Of a DNA stretch of 64,000 bases, positions 1 to 6,951 are shown in pieces. The DNA comes from an uncultured Clostridia bacterium. GTDB lineage: Bacteria; Bacillota; Clostridia; Oscillospirales; Acutalibacteraceae. Location: the NCBI GenBank assembly GCA_946407065.1, contig CAMJMQ010000016.1, positions 1-64,000 of the forward strand. Direction: 5' to 3'. The translations under genes were made by a program, and so were the position numbers. Every line of letters starts with the position of its first letter. Position 1 is the first letter of the stretch. The notes under the pieces were generated by a model. It searched no databases, was not told the DNA's origin, and worked only from the letters and a program-made list of their open reading frames with translations.

Positions 1-55
1 CTCGTCGGGCTCATAACCCGGAGGTCGTGAGGTTCAAGTCCCACCCCCGCAACCA
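1..55 (+). tRNA. Initiator tRNA-fMet (CAT), 3' part only
   Basis: The window opens inside a tRNA. The anticodon stem-loop GTCGGGCTCATAACCCG has the three G:C pairs typical of initiator tRNA, followed by a T arm and an encoded CCA ending at base 55. The 3' sequence CCCCCGCAACCA puts an A opposite the expected 5' C1, the unpaired 1:72 pair of bacterial fMet tRNAs, and the segment is very close to the E. coli fMet gene. The 5' half lies before the window. The 3' end is repeated downstream, which makes this a likely integration site. Confidence 0.93.
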
Positions 56-90
56 AAGAAGCAGTCCATTTAGGACTGCTTCTTCTCTTT
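56..90 (+). terminator. Rho-independent terminator of tRNA-fMet
   Basis: A 12-bp stem, AAGAAGCAGTCC paired with GGACTGCTTCTT around ATTTA, is followed by a T-rich run. It starts directly after the CCA end. An identical copy follows 72 bases later. Confidence 0.85.
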
Positions 91-199
91 AGGTCGTGAG
101 GAAAGGTCTCCGTAACCCCCGCAACCAAAGAAGCAGTCCATTTAGGACTGCTTCTTCTCTTTAGGTCGTGAGGAAAGGTCTCCGTAACCCCCGCAACCA
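56..199 (+). repeat. Perfect 72-bp tandem duplication of terminator plus tRNA-like 3' end
   Basis: Bases 56-127 and 128-199 are the same 72-bp unit: the terminator hairpin, then AGGTCGTGAGGAAAGGTC, then TCCGTAACCCCCGCAACCA. The tail ends in the tRNA's own last 12 bases, but the T arm before it differs (GAAAGGTCTCCGTAA in place of GTTCAAGTCCCA), so these are not intact tRNA ends. A third copy is at 2896. This looks like a reused or repeatedly recombined attachment site. Confidence 0.85.
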
Positions 200-203
200 A
201 ACT

Positions 204-242
204 AAGACTCTCGATTTGATACAATCGGGAGTCTTGTTCTTT
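204..242 (+). terminator. Terminator-like hairpin after the duplicated tRNA ends
   Basis: AAGACTCTCGATT pairs with AATCGGGAGTCTT around a short loop and is followed by GTTCTTTTTT. It could be the original terminator of the tRNA locus or one brought in by the element. Bases 243-452 hold no gene that I can see. Confidence 0.75.
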
Positions 243-452
243 TTTGAAACGTCCAACAAAATCGCATAGACAAGCCATTTCTAGGAAATATAGGCGCAAT
301 AATACCCTGCCGGGGAATCAAGTGTTTATGACTTTGATTTCGCCAACAGGGCATTTTTTCTTGCCGAAACAAGGCAATCGTTTGATTTTTAGGCTAAAGT
401 TTGCCTTATGGGGTTAGTTTAACTGAAGTGAAAGTCTTTTGGCTAATATGAA

Positions 453-962
453 CTACCCAATGATATATTTTATATCATCTAAAGTTAGATCGCTATAAAT
501 ACTTTGATCATTATCCAAATATGATTGCTCGATTTCTTGATATCTGGCAAGCATATTACGATACCGATTTAAATGTGGATAATGGCTATTCAATTCGACT
601 CCCTGTTGTTCATTATATTTATCCATTTCTCTAATCAAGTAACAACAGTACGCATAGTGTTCAAATTCTTCATTTTCATCAAAGCCATGAAACTTTATTG
701 AATACTCTTTAATACCATCGTCAGGCGTCTTAAGCTTATCATATCTGTCATTAATTGTCCGAAACATTTCGAGTATACCATAAACCTCAGATTTAACGCT
801 TTCTGCTGTGCCATGAAGAAACTCTAACATTTCTTCAATATCACTATCACTACCAATCTCAAGCGTTCTCTGATCTTTTTCGTAATCCTCCATTTGCTCA
901 GGGTTAAGGTGTTTTAGAATTTCAAGTTGGTTATAAACTACATATCTTTCCTCTTTTGTCAT
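453..962 (-). CDS. YfbU family protein
   Basis: The 169-aa protein resembles E. coli YfbU through most of its length. Shared features are the N-terminal 'LEILKHLNPE' region, a central 'YGILEMFRTINDRYDKL' helix, then 'IKFHGFDENEEFEHYAYCCYLI', and a C-terminal 'PHLNRYRNMLARYQ' helix, in the same order and spacing. The family is a soluble all-helical domain of unknown biochemical role. No signal peptide or membrane segment is seen. It lies alone on the minus strand at the left of the AT-rich island, and its base composition differs from the chromosome genes beyond 3 kb, which suggests horizontal gain. The start ATG at 962 has a weak upstream GGAGC. Confidence 0.8.
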   Translation of the reverse strand: MTKEERYVVYNQLEILKHLNPEQMEDYEKDQRTLEIGSDSDIEEMLEFLHGTAESVKSEVYGILEMFRTINDRYDKLKTPDDGIKEYSIKFHGFDENEEFEHYAYCCYLIREMDKYNEQQGVELNSHYPHLNRYRNMLARYQEIEQSYLDNDQSIYSDLTLDDIKYIIG

Positions 963-1057
963 AATGATTAGCTCCTTATTATTTTTTCTTCATGCATTTT
1001 TCAATTACAAGAAAATGCACTTTATAATTTTTCTATGTATTAGTTAAAATATACAAA

Positions 1058-1912
1058 TCAAAACTTGTGTTTACAATGTGTACATTCATACTGCTTCCCA
1101 ATTTTACTAGATGCCAATCCTACTATCGCAACAGAAACTCCCCTATCAATTGACGATATTCTTCTGACGTAATTTTTACTATGGCAAATCGGACATTCAG
1201 GTAATTTGGATAATCTAATTTCTTCTGCTTGTTTTTGGGCTCTGTATCGTTCTTGTCCTTTTCTGGTTTCTTCTGCGACGATTTTATTGTATAACTCAGG
1301 GTTATTTTTTTGAAGATTGTATCTACTAAGACCTCTAAAGTAAATGCCAAGTGTAATTCCAATAATAACAATACCGAAAATAATAAGAATCACACCTTGG
1401 AATGCGGGATCTCCAGAACCATGAGATCTACTTGTTGCTCTTGAAGCTTCGCTCTCAAACAGTCCCGGTAAGCCAATTAAACCAACTATTACACCAACCA
1501 CGATACCAATAATATAACCCTTTGAAAAGCGGGGTCTATTCGATGATGCATTATGGTTATTCCTATAAATCTTTCCTTGCAAATCTCGTTGTGTGTCTAT
1601 ACTTGTCCTTTCCAGATTCCCACAGGAAGGACATTTATTTGAATCAGCTGGATATATTGCACCACACTTTAAACACCGAACAGGTTTTGCGTTACCTCTT
1701 TCTGATAATTCTTCTGGTTCAGTCGTCGTTTTATTGATATTTTCAGATTCGTTTGCTTTTTCACTATCATTCCTGTTACTTACGCTATCTAATTTGACCT
1801 CGGACTTTCTGTCGCAAAAATACTCTCTAATATTAAAACCACATTCAGGACAAGCTTCTGCCGAGTCGGAAACTCTTTCCCTCCCACATTCTGGGCATTT
1901 TATTAGTGCCAT
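1058..1912 (-). CDS. Zinc-ribbon membrane protein
   Basis: This 284-aa protein has three Cys clusters of zinc-ribbon type: CPECGRERVSDSAEACPECG at the N-terminus, CLKCGAIYPADSNKCPSCG near residue 85, and a C-terminal pair CPICH...CTHCKHKF. Two hydrophobic segments (about 130-155 and 175-195) flank a small Gly/Ser loop, so the ribbons are probably cytosolic on a membrane hairpin. I chose the second Met because GGAGGAGG lies seven bases before it; the longer ORF in the track starts inside that ribosome site. Such proteins are common in gut Clostridia and mobile elements, and their function is unknown. It is codirectional with the YfbU gene and equally AT-rich. Confidence 0.75.
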   Translation of the reverse strand: MALIKCPECGRERVSDSAEACPECGFNIREYFCDRKSEVKLDSVSNRNDSEKANESENINKTTTEPEELSERGNAKPVRCLKCGAIYPADSNKCPSCGNLERTSIDTQRDLQGKIYRNNHNASSNRPRFSKGYIIGIVVGVIVGLIGLPGLFESEASRATSRSHGSGDPAFQGVILIIFGIVIIGITLGIYFRGLSRYNLQKNNPELYNKIVAEETRKGQERYRAQKQAEEIRLSKLPECPICHSKNYVRRISSIDRGVSVAIVGLASSKIGKQYECTHCKHKF

Positions 1913-2008
1913 AATAATACCTCCTCCATTCAATAAAGCTCTATTTTATAATAACATCTTTCTTAATCAGTGGAAAATACGATTATCTCCTTTTTTGTGT
2001 ACAGTAAT

Positions 2009-2037
2009 ATTATATCATATAAAGTGTTTGAAAACAA
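2009..2037 (-). promoter_or_regulatory. Sigma-A promoter for the zinc-ribbon gene
   Basis: On the minus strand, TTGTTT, a 17-base spacer and TATAAT lie about 100 bases upstream of the zinc-ribbon start. Confidence 0.6.
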
Positions 2038-2055
2038 TCTCCAGAATAATAATTC

Positions 2056-2115
2056 TTGACTTGTTTCGACAAAGATGGTAATGTCATGCACTAACAAGGA
2101 GTTGGTACCATGACA
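2056..2115 (+). promoter_or_regulatory. Promoter and inverted repeat before the DUF6809 gene
   Basis: TTGACT, a 17-base spacer and TAATGT form a promoter just upstream. TGTCATG (2083-2089) and CATGACA (2109-2115) then form an inverted repeat that brackets the AAGGAG ribosome site and covers the start codon. It could hide the start in RNA or bind a repressor. Confidence 0.5.
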
Positions 2116-2373
2116 GTGTTAGAGGATCTGTACTACGGAAACATACAACCATGCGATAACAAACAGAGCGGAGAGACACGGCGGAAATTGTCTGCGATGA
2201 CCGCAGCGGAAGAAAAGTTGATGGAAGATATACTGGATAATGCGATCCATTCCAAGGTGTTAGAAACGTTCGATAAGCAGACGGAGCTGATAGCTCTCTG
2301 CGAACGCGATGCCTTTATTGACGGATTTCGTTTAGGAGTAAGGCTGATGATCGAAATTCTGACAGTGCCGTAA
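2110..2373 (+). CDS. DUF6809 family small protein
   Basis: The 87-aa protein begins with 'LEDLYYGNIQPCD' and ends with 'FIDGFRLGVRLMIEIL', the two signatures I associate with the DUF6809 family of small Firmicutes proteins that often sit in integrative elements. The middle is a charged helix (AAEEKLMEDIL). No Cys pairs or membrane segments are seen. A good AAGGAG site supports the start. It is the only plus-strand gene of the island and lies 150 bases before the iteron-like array, so a role in replication or maintenance of the element is possible but unproven. Confidence 0.7.
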   Translation: MTVLEDLYYGNIQPCDNKQSGETRRKLSAMTAAEEKLMEDILDNAIHSKVLETFDKQTELIALCERDAFIDGFRLGVRLMIEILTVP

Positions 2374-2427
2374 ATACCGGATTAAATCAATCGTATCATG
2401 CTGTATTTCCGAATGCAAGTGATTTGC

Positions 2428-2462
2428 GAAAATGTAGTACGGAATCGCTGAAAATGTAATAC
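2428..2462 (+). repeat. Two direct copies of GAAAATGTARTAC
   Basis: GAAAATGTAGTAC (2428-2440) and GAAAATGTAATAC (2450-2462) are direct repeats 22 bases apart, immediately before the iteron array. They may be protein-binding sites or the remnant of an insertion-sequence end. Confidence 0.5.
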
Positions 2463-2525
2463 AAAGCATAGGGCACTCTTTCCCAAAGCCGGGATCAAGC
2501 GCCCATTATTATGCAATCGTTTGAT

Positions 2526-2651
2526 TGTTGCAAAAAAATCCTAAATGTTGCAAAATCGTCCGAGTGTTGCAAAAAAGTTCAAATGTTGCAAAATTGACCG
2601 GATGTTGCAAAAAACATGAAATGTTGCAAAATCCGTCGAATGTTGCATTGT
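2526..2651 (+). repeat. Iteron-like array: seven TGTTGCA repeats, alternating types
   Basis: TGTTGCA occurs at 2526, 2546, 2565, 2584, 2603, 2622 and 2641, a 19-20-base period close to two helical turns. Six are full TGTTGCAAAA units. The tails alternate: type A (TGTTGCAAAAAA then an A-rich ..AAA) and type B (TGTTGCAAAA then T..., with a CCG or GTCG core), giving A-B-A-B-A-B plus a partial seventh. Arrays of this kind serve as replication-initiator iterons or arm sites for recombinases. Confidence 0.8.
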
Positions 2652-2691
2652 ATCATTTACTGAGTTCTTCTTTTTGATGTAGCTTATATCT

Positions 2692-2740
2692 TCACGACCT
2701 GCGGGTTATGCTATAGGTGGGTACTTAGCTCGTTGGGTTA
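2692..2740. other. Scrambled tRNA-fMet-like fragments
   Basis: TCACGACCTGCGGGTTATG (2692-2710) matches the reverse complement of the fMet anticodon arm in 18 of 19 bases. TAGCTCGTTGGGTTA (2726-2740) resembles the forward D-arm/anticodon stretch. Neither is part of a complete tRNA. They suggest rearranged tRNA debris next to the right repeat. From 2741 to 2895 the sequence is GC-richer with a hairpin (GAAAAACAAT...ATTGTTTTTC) and no gene. Confidence 0.4.
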
Positions 2741-2895
2741 GCGAGCGAAAAACAATCCGGTGAATTGTTTTTCACGAACGGTGTCGTCCAAAGCGCGAGT
2801 ATGGCGAGCCGAGGTGACGAGGCGAAGTCAGACGACTCGCGACGACGACCGGGGCGGGCGTATCCTCCTGATGAAGGCATCCTTTACAATGCGTC

Positions 2896-2945
2896 AGGTC
2901 GTGAGCAAAGGTCTCCGTAACCCCCGCAACCAAAGAAGCAGTCCC
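2896..2945 (+). repeat. Right-hand copy of the tRNA-end repeat (attR-like)
   Basis: AGGTCGTGAGCAAAGGTC and the following TCCGTAACCCCCGCAACCAAAGAAGCAGTCC match 91-139 with one change. It marks the right edge of the AT-rich island. Confidence 0.7.
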
Positions 2946-2964
2946 GTTGTGGGCTGCTTTTTCT
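2936..2964 (+). terminator. Terminator-like hairpin after the right repeat
   Basis: AAGCAGTCCC pairs with GGGCTGCTTT around GTTGT and runs into TTTTTCTTTC. It is the diverged partner of the tRNA terminator at 56-90. Confidence 0.7.
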
Positions 2965-3106
2965 TTCGCTTATGAGGAAGGTCTGCGAGCTTTGCCGCTA
3001 TGTCCGAATCGTCCTTGAACGATGCGGATGATATGGTTTTTATAGCTGATCTATTTTCAGTCCATAGAGAATCCTGTGTTACTTCAACGGTAACTGACAC
3101 ATACCT

Positions 3107-3146
3107 AACAAAAAATCGGTAACCGACATGGTGCCGATTACCGATT
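3107..3146 (-). terminator. Terminator of the antiporter gene
   Basis: Read on the minus strand, AATCGGTAATCGG...CCGATT is a strong stem followed by TTTTTTG, 40 bases past the antiporter stop. Confidence 0.8.
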
Positions 3147-3186
3147 AGAGGTTTCATTCTATTTTATGCGCTTACCATACAGCCGA

Positions 3187-4455
3187 TCATGCCTTCTGCT
3201 TTTTGGTGATGGCTTTGTAAACAGGCTTCATCGTCAAGCCTTGGATGACCGTGGTGAAGAAGACGACGGCATAGGTGCAGCCGAGAATGATATAGTAGAC
3301 CTTTTCGGGCACCATGTCCTTGGTGCTCATCGCAAGGGCAACGGATAAGCCGCCTCGCAGTCCGCCCCATGTGAACAGGGTAACAAAGCCGGATTTGGAG
3401 AATCCGTCGGGGATCTCACCCATGAACAGCGAAGAGATCGACAGACTGCCGACGCGCGCGATCAGGTTTGCGGCGATCGCGGTGAGCGAGAGCAGCAGGA
3501 CGCTCTCCATCTTGAGAACGCTGACGAATGACAGACCTAAGAGGACATACAACAGCGAGTTGAAGAAGACATCGAGCGTCTCCCAGAAGGAGTCGAACAG
3601 CTCGGCGTGTTCCTTCTCCTCGTTCTCCGCATACTTGGAGCGCAGGTGAGAGAACAGGATACCGCAGATAACAGACGCGATCGCGCCGGAGCAGTGGAAC
3701 ACCTCGCACAGCGAATACGCCAGAGAAACGGTCAGCAGGCTGATGAAGATCTTGAGCTGCGGATGCTTGGAGAAGCGGAACATCAGGAAGCATACCAGCG
3801 TGACGATGATGCCGATAGCAACAGCGCCGAGCACCTCACGGAGCATGACGGACAGGAAGCCCTGATCGGAAGAACCGCCGCTTGCCTTTACCATGCCGGA
3901 GAAGCAGACGAACAGCGCTACGCCGATACCGTCGTTGAACAGGGATTCACCCTGGATCAGGAAGGAAGTGTCCTTCGGCAGACCGAACTTGCTCAGGATA
4001 CCGGTCGCGGCGATCGGATCGGTGGGGGCGATGATACTGCCGAACATCAAGCATACGGGCAGCGAGAGATTCAGCCCGAAGGCGAGGCTTGCGCCGTAGA
4101 TGAGCAGTGCGTAGAAGATCGCGCCGAGCAAGGTGCATACCAGCGAGAGCACGGTGATCTGTCGTGCCATACGTTTGAAGTCGGATAGCTTCATATGGCA
4201 GGAGCCGGCGAACAGCATGAAGCACAGCACGCCGTGCATCAAAAAGTCGTGGATATCGAAGCCCTGTATTTGTTTGAGTACCTCTCCGACGCTGGTATCG
4301 TTGAAGATGGCGATGCCGATCAGCAGAACGATACCGAGGATGGTCGAAAACAGCATGAGTCCGATCTCATAGGTCATCTTGGTGACCTTCTCATTGAAGA
4401 AGCCAAGCAGACACACCAGAGCGATGATCGCGACAAAAATATACATAGTTTCCAT
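3187..4455 (-). CDS. Cation:proton antiporter, CPA1/NhaP type
   Basis: The 422-aa integral membrane protein has about 12 hydrophobic segments. It carries the CPA1 landmarks: 'FGSIIAPTDPIAATGIL', then 'GESLFNDGIGVALF' with the conserved ND pair of the ion site, and a C-terminal 'TWGGLRGGLSVALAMS'. It should exchange cytosolic Na+ or K+ for protons. The track ORF starts 27 codons earlier, but AAAAAGGAGG sits correctly before the internal ATG of METMYIF, so I use 4455. It is a single gene with its own promoter and terminator. The C-terminus is short, without a long regulatory tail. Confidence 0.9.
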   Translation of the reverse strand: METMYIFVAIIALVCLLGFFNEKVTKMTYEIGLMLFSTILGIVLLIGIAIFNDTSVGEVLKQIQGFDIHDFLMHGVLCFMLFAGSCHMKLSDFKRMARQITVLSLVCTLLGAIFYALLIYGASLAFGLNLSLPVCLMFGSIIAPTDPIAATGILSKFGLPKDTSFLIQGESLFNDGIGVALFVCFSGMVKASGGSSDQGFLSVMLREVLGAVAIGIIVTLVCFLMFRFSKHPQLKIFISLLTVSLAYSLCEVFHCSGAIASVICGILFSHLRSKYAENEEKEHAELFDSFWETLDVFFNSLLYVLLGLSFVSVLKMESVLLLSLTAIAANLIARVGSLSISSLFMGEIPDGFSKSGFVTLFTWGGLRGGLSVALAMSTKDMVPEKVYYIILGCTYAVVFFTTVIQGLTMKPVYKAITKKQKA

Positions 4456-4534
4456 GTGTAACTTTTCCTCCTTTTTAACCCTCATATTTTGACGGCAATG
4501 ACAGAACAGGCTCCATCCTCGCCGATTTTTATAC

Positions 4535-4563
4535 ATTATAGCATAAAAACAGCGGCTTGAAAA
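4535..4563 (-). promoter_or_regulatory. Sigma-A promoter of the antiporter
   Basis: On the minus strand, TTTTCA, a 17-base spacer and TATAAT lie about 80 bases before the antiporter start. The hairpin array therefore lies upstream of this promoter and not in the leader. Confidence 0.65.
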
Positions 4564-4634
4564 CCCATAAAATAGAAAATTTTACAAACACTTTTGCCGA
4601 GAATATGACCGCTTGATCTGACACACTTCGGCCT

Positions 4635-4945
4635 TTGGGGCAGGTGTGGCAGATAAAAACTAAACTCTCTAAAAAAAGAGCTTTTCTGAAAACAACCATT
4701 TTTTGCTGCCACATCTGCCCCAAGGGTGTTTTTTGGTGCCTTCCTTTTGGTGGAGCAGCCGGAGCAGGTAAAAACAGTACTCTCTTAAAAAGCGCTTTTC
4801 TGAAAACAACCATTTCTTGCTGCTCCACCTGCTCCAAGGGTTTCTCTGATCCGCACAATGTTGCAGATGTTGCAGGTAAAAAGTAAAGTTCCTTAAAAAA
4901 GAGGAAATCTGAAAACGACTTATTTTGCTGCAACACCTGCAACAT
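4635..4945. ncRNA. Three tandem stem-loops with covarying arms and a conserved core
   Basis: Element 1 (4635-4723) pairs TTGGGGCAGGTGTGGCAG with CTGCCACATCTGCCCCAA. Element 2 (about 4750-4837) pairs TGGAGCAGCCGGAGCAG with GCTGCTCCACCTGCTCCA. Element 3 (4858-4945) pairs ATGTTGCAGATGTTGCAG with CTGCAACACCTGCAACAT. The arms differ between elements but stay complementary, and each arm is itself two 9-base repeats ending in GCAG. The roughly 50-base interior is similar in all three: ATAAAAA, a short A-loop hairpin, then CTGAAAAC and ATTT. The array lies between two divergent promoters, so it is in neither mRNA leader. Whether it is transcribed, and from which strand, cannot be told. No known family is recognised. 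Confidence 0.7.
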
Positions 4946-5026
4946 CGCGGAACACTCACCGTATCTGTACGTGTATCATAGGGCAAAAAAGAGGAAGATT
5001 TCTACTTGAACAGCATGGAGAACTAC

Positions 5027-5055
5027 TTGTCAGCCCTAAAAACATATGCTATACT
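5027..5055 (+). promoter_or_regulatory. Sigma-A promoter of the kinase-phosphatase pair
   Basis: TTGTCA, a 17-base spacer and TATACT lie 33 bases before the RsbW-like start. Confidence 0.75.
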
Positions 5056-5087
5056 CATATCATAGGATCGGAAAAGGAGTGATCGGG

Positions 5088-5498
5088 ATGAAAGAGCTGA
5101 CCGTTGACGCTGTGGTAGAGAATATCGAAACCGTCACCGAGTTCGTCAACGCCGAGCTGGAGACCTTCGGCTGTTCGATGAAAATACAGATCCAGATCGA
5201 CGTCGCGATCGACGAACTGTTCGGCAATATCGCGCACTATGCCTATGGGAATGATCGGGGCACAGCGACGGTACGGATCGCTTTTGACGAGGATTCGCAC
5301 ACTGTGACGCTGACCTTCATCGACAGCGGAACGCCCTTTGATCCGCTCAAAAGGGAGGATCCCGACACCACGCTCTCCTTAAAGCAGCGCAGCATCGGCG
5401 GACTGGGCATCTTCCTCGTCAAAAAGACGATGGATCATATGGAATACCGCTACGAGGACGGTCACAATATACTCTCGATCATGAAAAAACTGAGGTGA
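5088..5498 (+). CDS. RsbW-like anti-sigma factor / ATP-binding kinase
   Basis: The 136-aa protein is a stand-alone GHKL ATPase of the RsbW/SpoIIAB type. It has the N box 'DVAIDELFGNIAHYAYG', then 'FIDSGTPFDPL' and 'SIGGLGIFLVKKTMD' for nucleotide binding. Such proteins bind a sigma factor or phosphorylate a STAS-domain antagonist. The start at 5088 follows AAAGGAG; the longer track ORF runs into the promoter. The gene is followed after four bases by a SpoIIE-type phosphatase whose ribosome site overlaps this stop, so the two are coupled as opposing enzymes. No sigma factor or STAS partner is visible in the window. Confidence 0.88.
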   Translation: MKELTVDAVVENIETVTEFVNAELETFGCSMKIQIQIDVAIDELFGNIAHYAYGNDRGTATVRIAFDEDSHTVTLTFIDSGTPFDPLKREDPDTTLSLKQRSIGGLGIFLVKKTMDHMEYRYEDGHNILSIMKKLR

Positions 5499-5502
5499 TA
5501 AA

Positions 5503-6951
5503 ATGGGAAAAATCAAAGATTATTTCAAGATCTATGAATCGGAAGAAACCAAGGATGTGTTTGAACAGAACGATTATGACGGAAACCGCCTGTCCTTTTA
5601 TGTCATACTCTCCTGCGCGGTGATCCTGCTCATATCATGGGCGTTGAACATGGCAGGGATCTTCACCGTCGCGAAACTCAGGATGAATGTCCTCGCAATA
5701 TCCGGCTTGATCGAATTTGCCGTTCCGATCGGTCTGTATCTCAAGTTCAAAGGACAACGGCGCTGGCTCAAATATGTGATGGTCATCACCCTCTTGTTCG
5801 TCTGTACCCAGCTGTTCAGTATCCTCAATCACAACGTCATCCTGATCATGACTCTGCCCGTGCTGCTGTCGAGCCGTTATTTTTCCAAGGGCTTCACGGT
5901 GATGATCTCGACTTTGACGACGCTTTGCGCGGTGGCAGGCAGTATCCTGAGCGTGCTGTTCGGCATCATCGACCTGAACTTCTATCCCTCTCCCGCAAGC
6001 GGTACCGTCATCGTGATCGAAAAGAAACTGCGTGACGCGATCATGGCGCTGGGTATCGATCCGTCAAAAGCGGTGGTCAGCATGCTGGTCAACGGCTTTT
6101 TGCCGCGGCTGCTGGTGTTCACCATCATCGGTTTCATCGCGGTGTATATCGCAAAGAACGGCCATGACATGGTACTCAAACAGGATGAGATCGCCCGCGC
6201 CTCTGCCAACGTCAAGGCGGAGCTGAACACCGCCACCCAGATCCAGAACGGTATGGTTCCCAACATTTTCCCCGCCTTTCCGGAGAGAAAGGAATTCGAT
6301 ATCCACGCCGGCATGTATACCGCCAAGGAGGTCGGCGGCGACTTCTACGACTTTTTCCTGATCGATGATAAGCACCTCGCCATGGTGATGGCGGACGTCT
6401 CGGGCAAGGGCGTACCCGCGGCGCTGTTCATGATGGCGTCCAAGATCCTGATCAACGACAGAGCGCTCATGGGCGGCACGCCCGCTGAGATCCTCGCGTT
6501 TGTCAACGACCGTATTTGCAGCAATAACAAGGCGGAGATGTTCGTCACCGTATGGCTGGGCATCCTCGATATCGAGACCGGCAACGTTATCGCTGCCAAC
6601 GCGGGTCATGAGTACCCCGCGATTCGCAGAAGCGGCGGACAGTTCGAGCTGCTCAAGGACAAACACGGCTTTGTCGTCGGCGGTATGGAAGGCATCCGAT
6701 ACAAGGATTATGAGTTCAAGCTGGAAAAGGGCGACGCCCTCTTCCTCTATACCGACGGTATCCCCGAGGCGAACAATATCGCGCAGGAGCAGTTCGGCAC
6801 CGACAGGATGGTATCGGCGCTGAATATCGACCCCAACGGCGCGCCGGAAGCGATCCTCTCTAACGTCAAAGACGCGGTCAATCAGTTTGTCGGCGACGCC
6901 GTCCAGTTCGATGATCTGACCATGCTGTGCCTGCATTATAACGGCAAGTAA
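5503..6951 (+). CDS. Membrane PP2C/SpoIIE-type serine phosphatase (RsbU-like)
   Basis: The 482-aa protein has an N-terminal membrane module of about six hydrophobic segments (residues 25-225) and a short coiled linker. It ends in a PP2C SpoIIE domain (about 235-480). The catalytic landmarks are 'KEVGGDFYDFF', 'MVMADVSGKGVPAALFM', 'ANAGHEYPAI' and 'DALFLYTDGIPEA', with metal-binding Asp residues retained. It should dephosphorylate a STAS protein that the adjacent RsbW-like kinase phosphorylates, linking a membrane signal to partner switching. GAGGTGATAAA gives the ribosome site. Confidence 0.88.
   Translation: MGKIKDYFKIYESEETKDVFEQNDYDGNRLSFYVILSCAVILLISWALNMAGIFTVAKLRMNVLAISGLIEFAVPIGLYLKFKGQRRWLKYVMVITLLFVCTQLFSILNHNVILIMTLPVLLSSRYFSKGFTVMISTLTTLCAVAGSILSVLFGIIDLNFYPSPASGTVIVIEKKLRDAIMALGIDPSKAVVSMLVNGFLPRLLVFTIIGFIAVYIAKNGHDMVLKQDEIARASANVKAELNTATQIQNGMVPNIFPAFPERKEFDIHAGMYTAKEVGGDFYDFFLIDDKHLAMVMADVSGKGVPAALFMMASKILINDRALMGGTPAEILAFVNDRICSNNKAEMFVTVWLGILDIETGNVIAANAGHEYPAIRRSGGQFELLKDKHGFVVGGMEGIRYKDYEFKLEKGDALFLYTDGIPEANNIAQEQFGTDRMVSALNIDPNGAPEAILSNVKDAVNQFVGDAVQFDDLTMLCLHYNGK

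Larger units (their letters stand above)
128..2945. mobile_element. Small AT-rich island at tRNA-fMet, integrase not present
   Basis: The segment starts in a tRNA-end repeat (91-139 and 163-199) and finishes in a near-identical one (2896-2945, one mismatch in about 50 bases). Between them the sequence is clearly richer in A/T than the rest of the window. It carries a YfbU-like protein, a zinc-ribbon protein, a DUF6809 protein and an iteron-like array. No integrase or relaxase gene is present, so if this is an integrated element it is a remnant or depends on help from elsewhere. The boundary repeats are seen; the mobile nature is inferred. Confidence 0.55.

Noticed and set aside
2526-2651. CRISPR array
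   Set aside because: Repeats of about 10 bases with 9-base gaps are far too short, there are no cas genes, and the spacing is that of iterons.
2894-3157. 87-aa minus ORF between the island and the antiporter
   Set aside because: It runs across the tRNA-like repeat and two terminators without a ribosome site.
4529-4945. 138-aa minus ORF and 83-aa plus ORF across the hairpin array
   Set aside because: Both are open only because the repeat units keep frame (one spacing is 114 bases). The protein is a repeat of MVVFRKALF-type text with no ribosome site, and the nucleotide pairing explains the conservation better.
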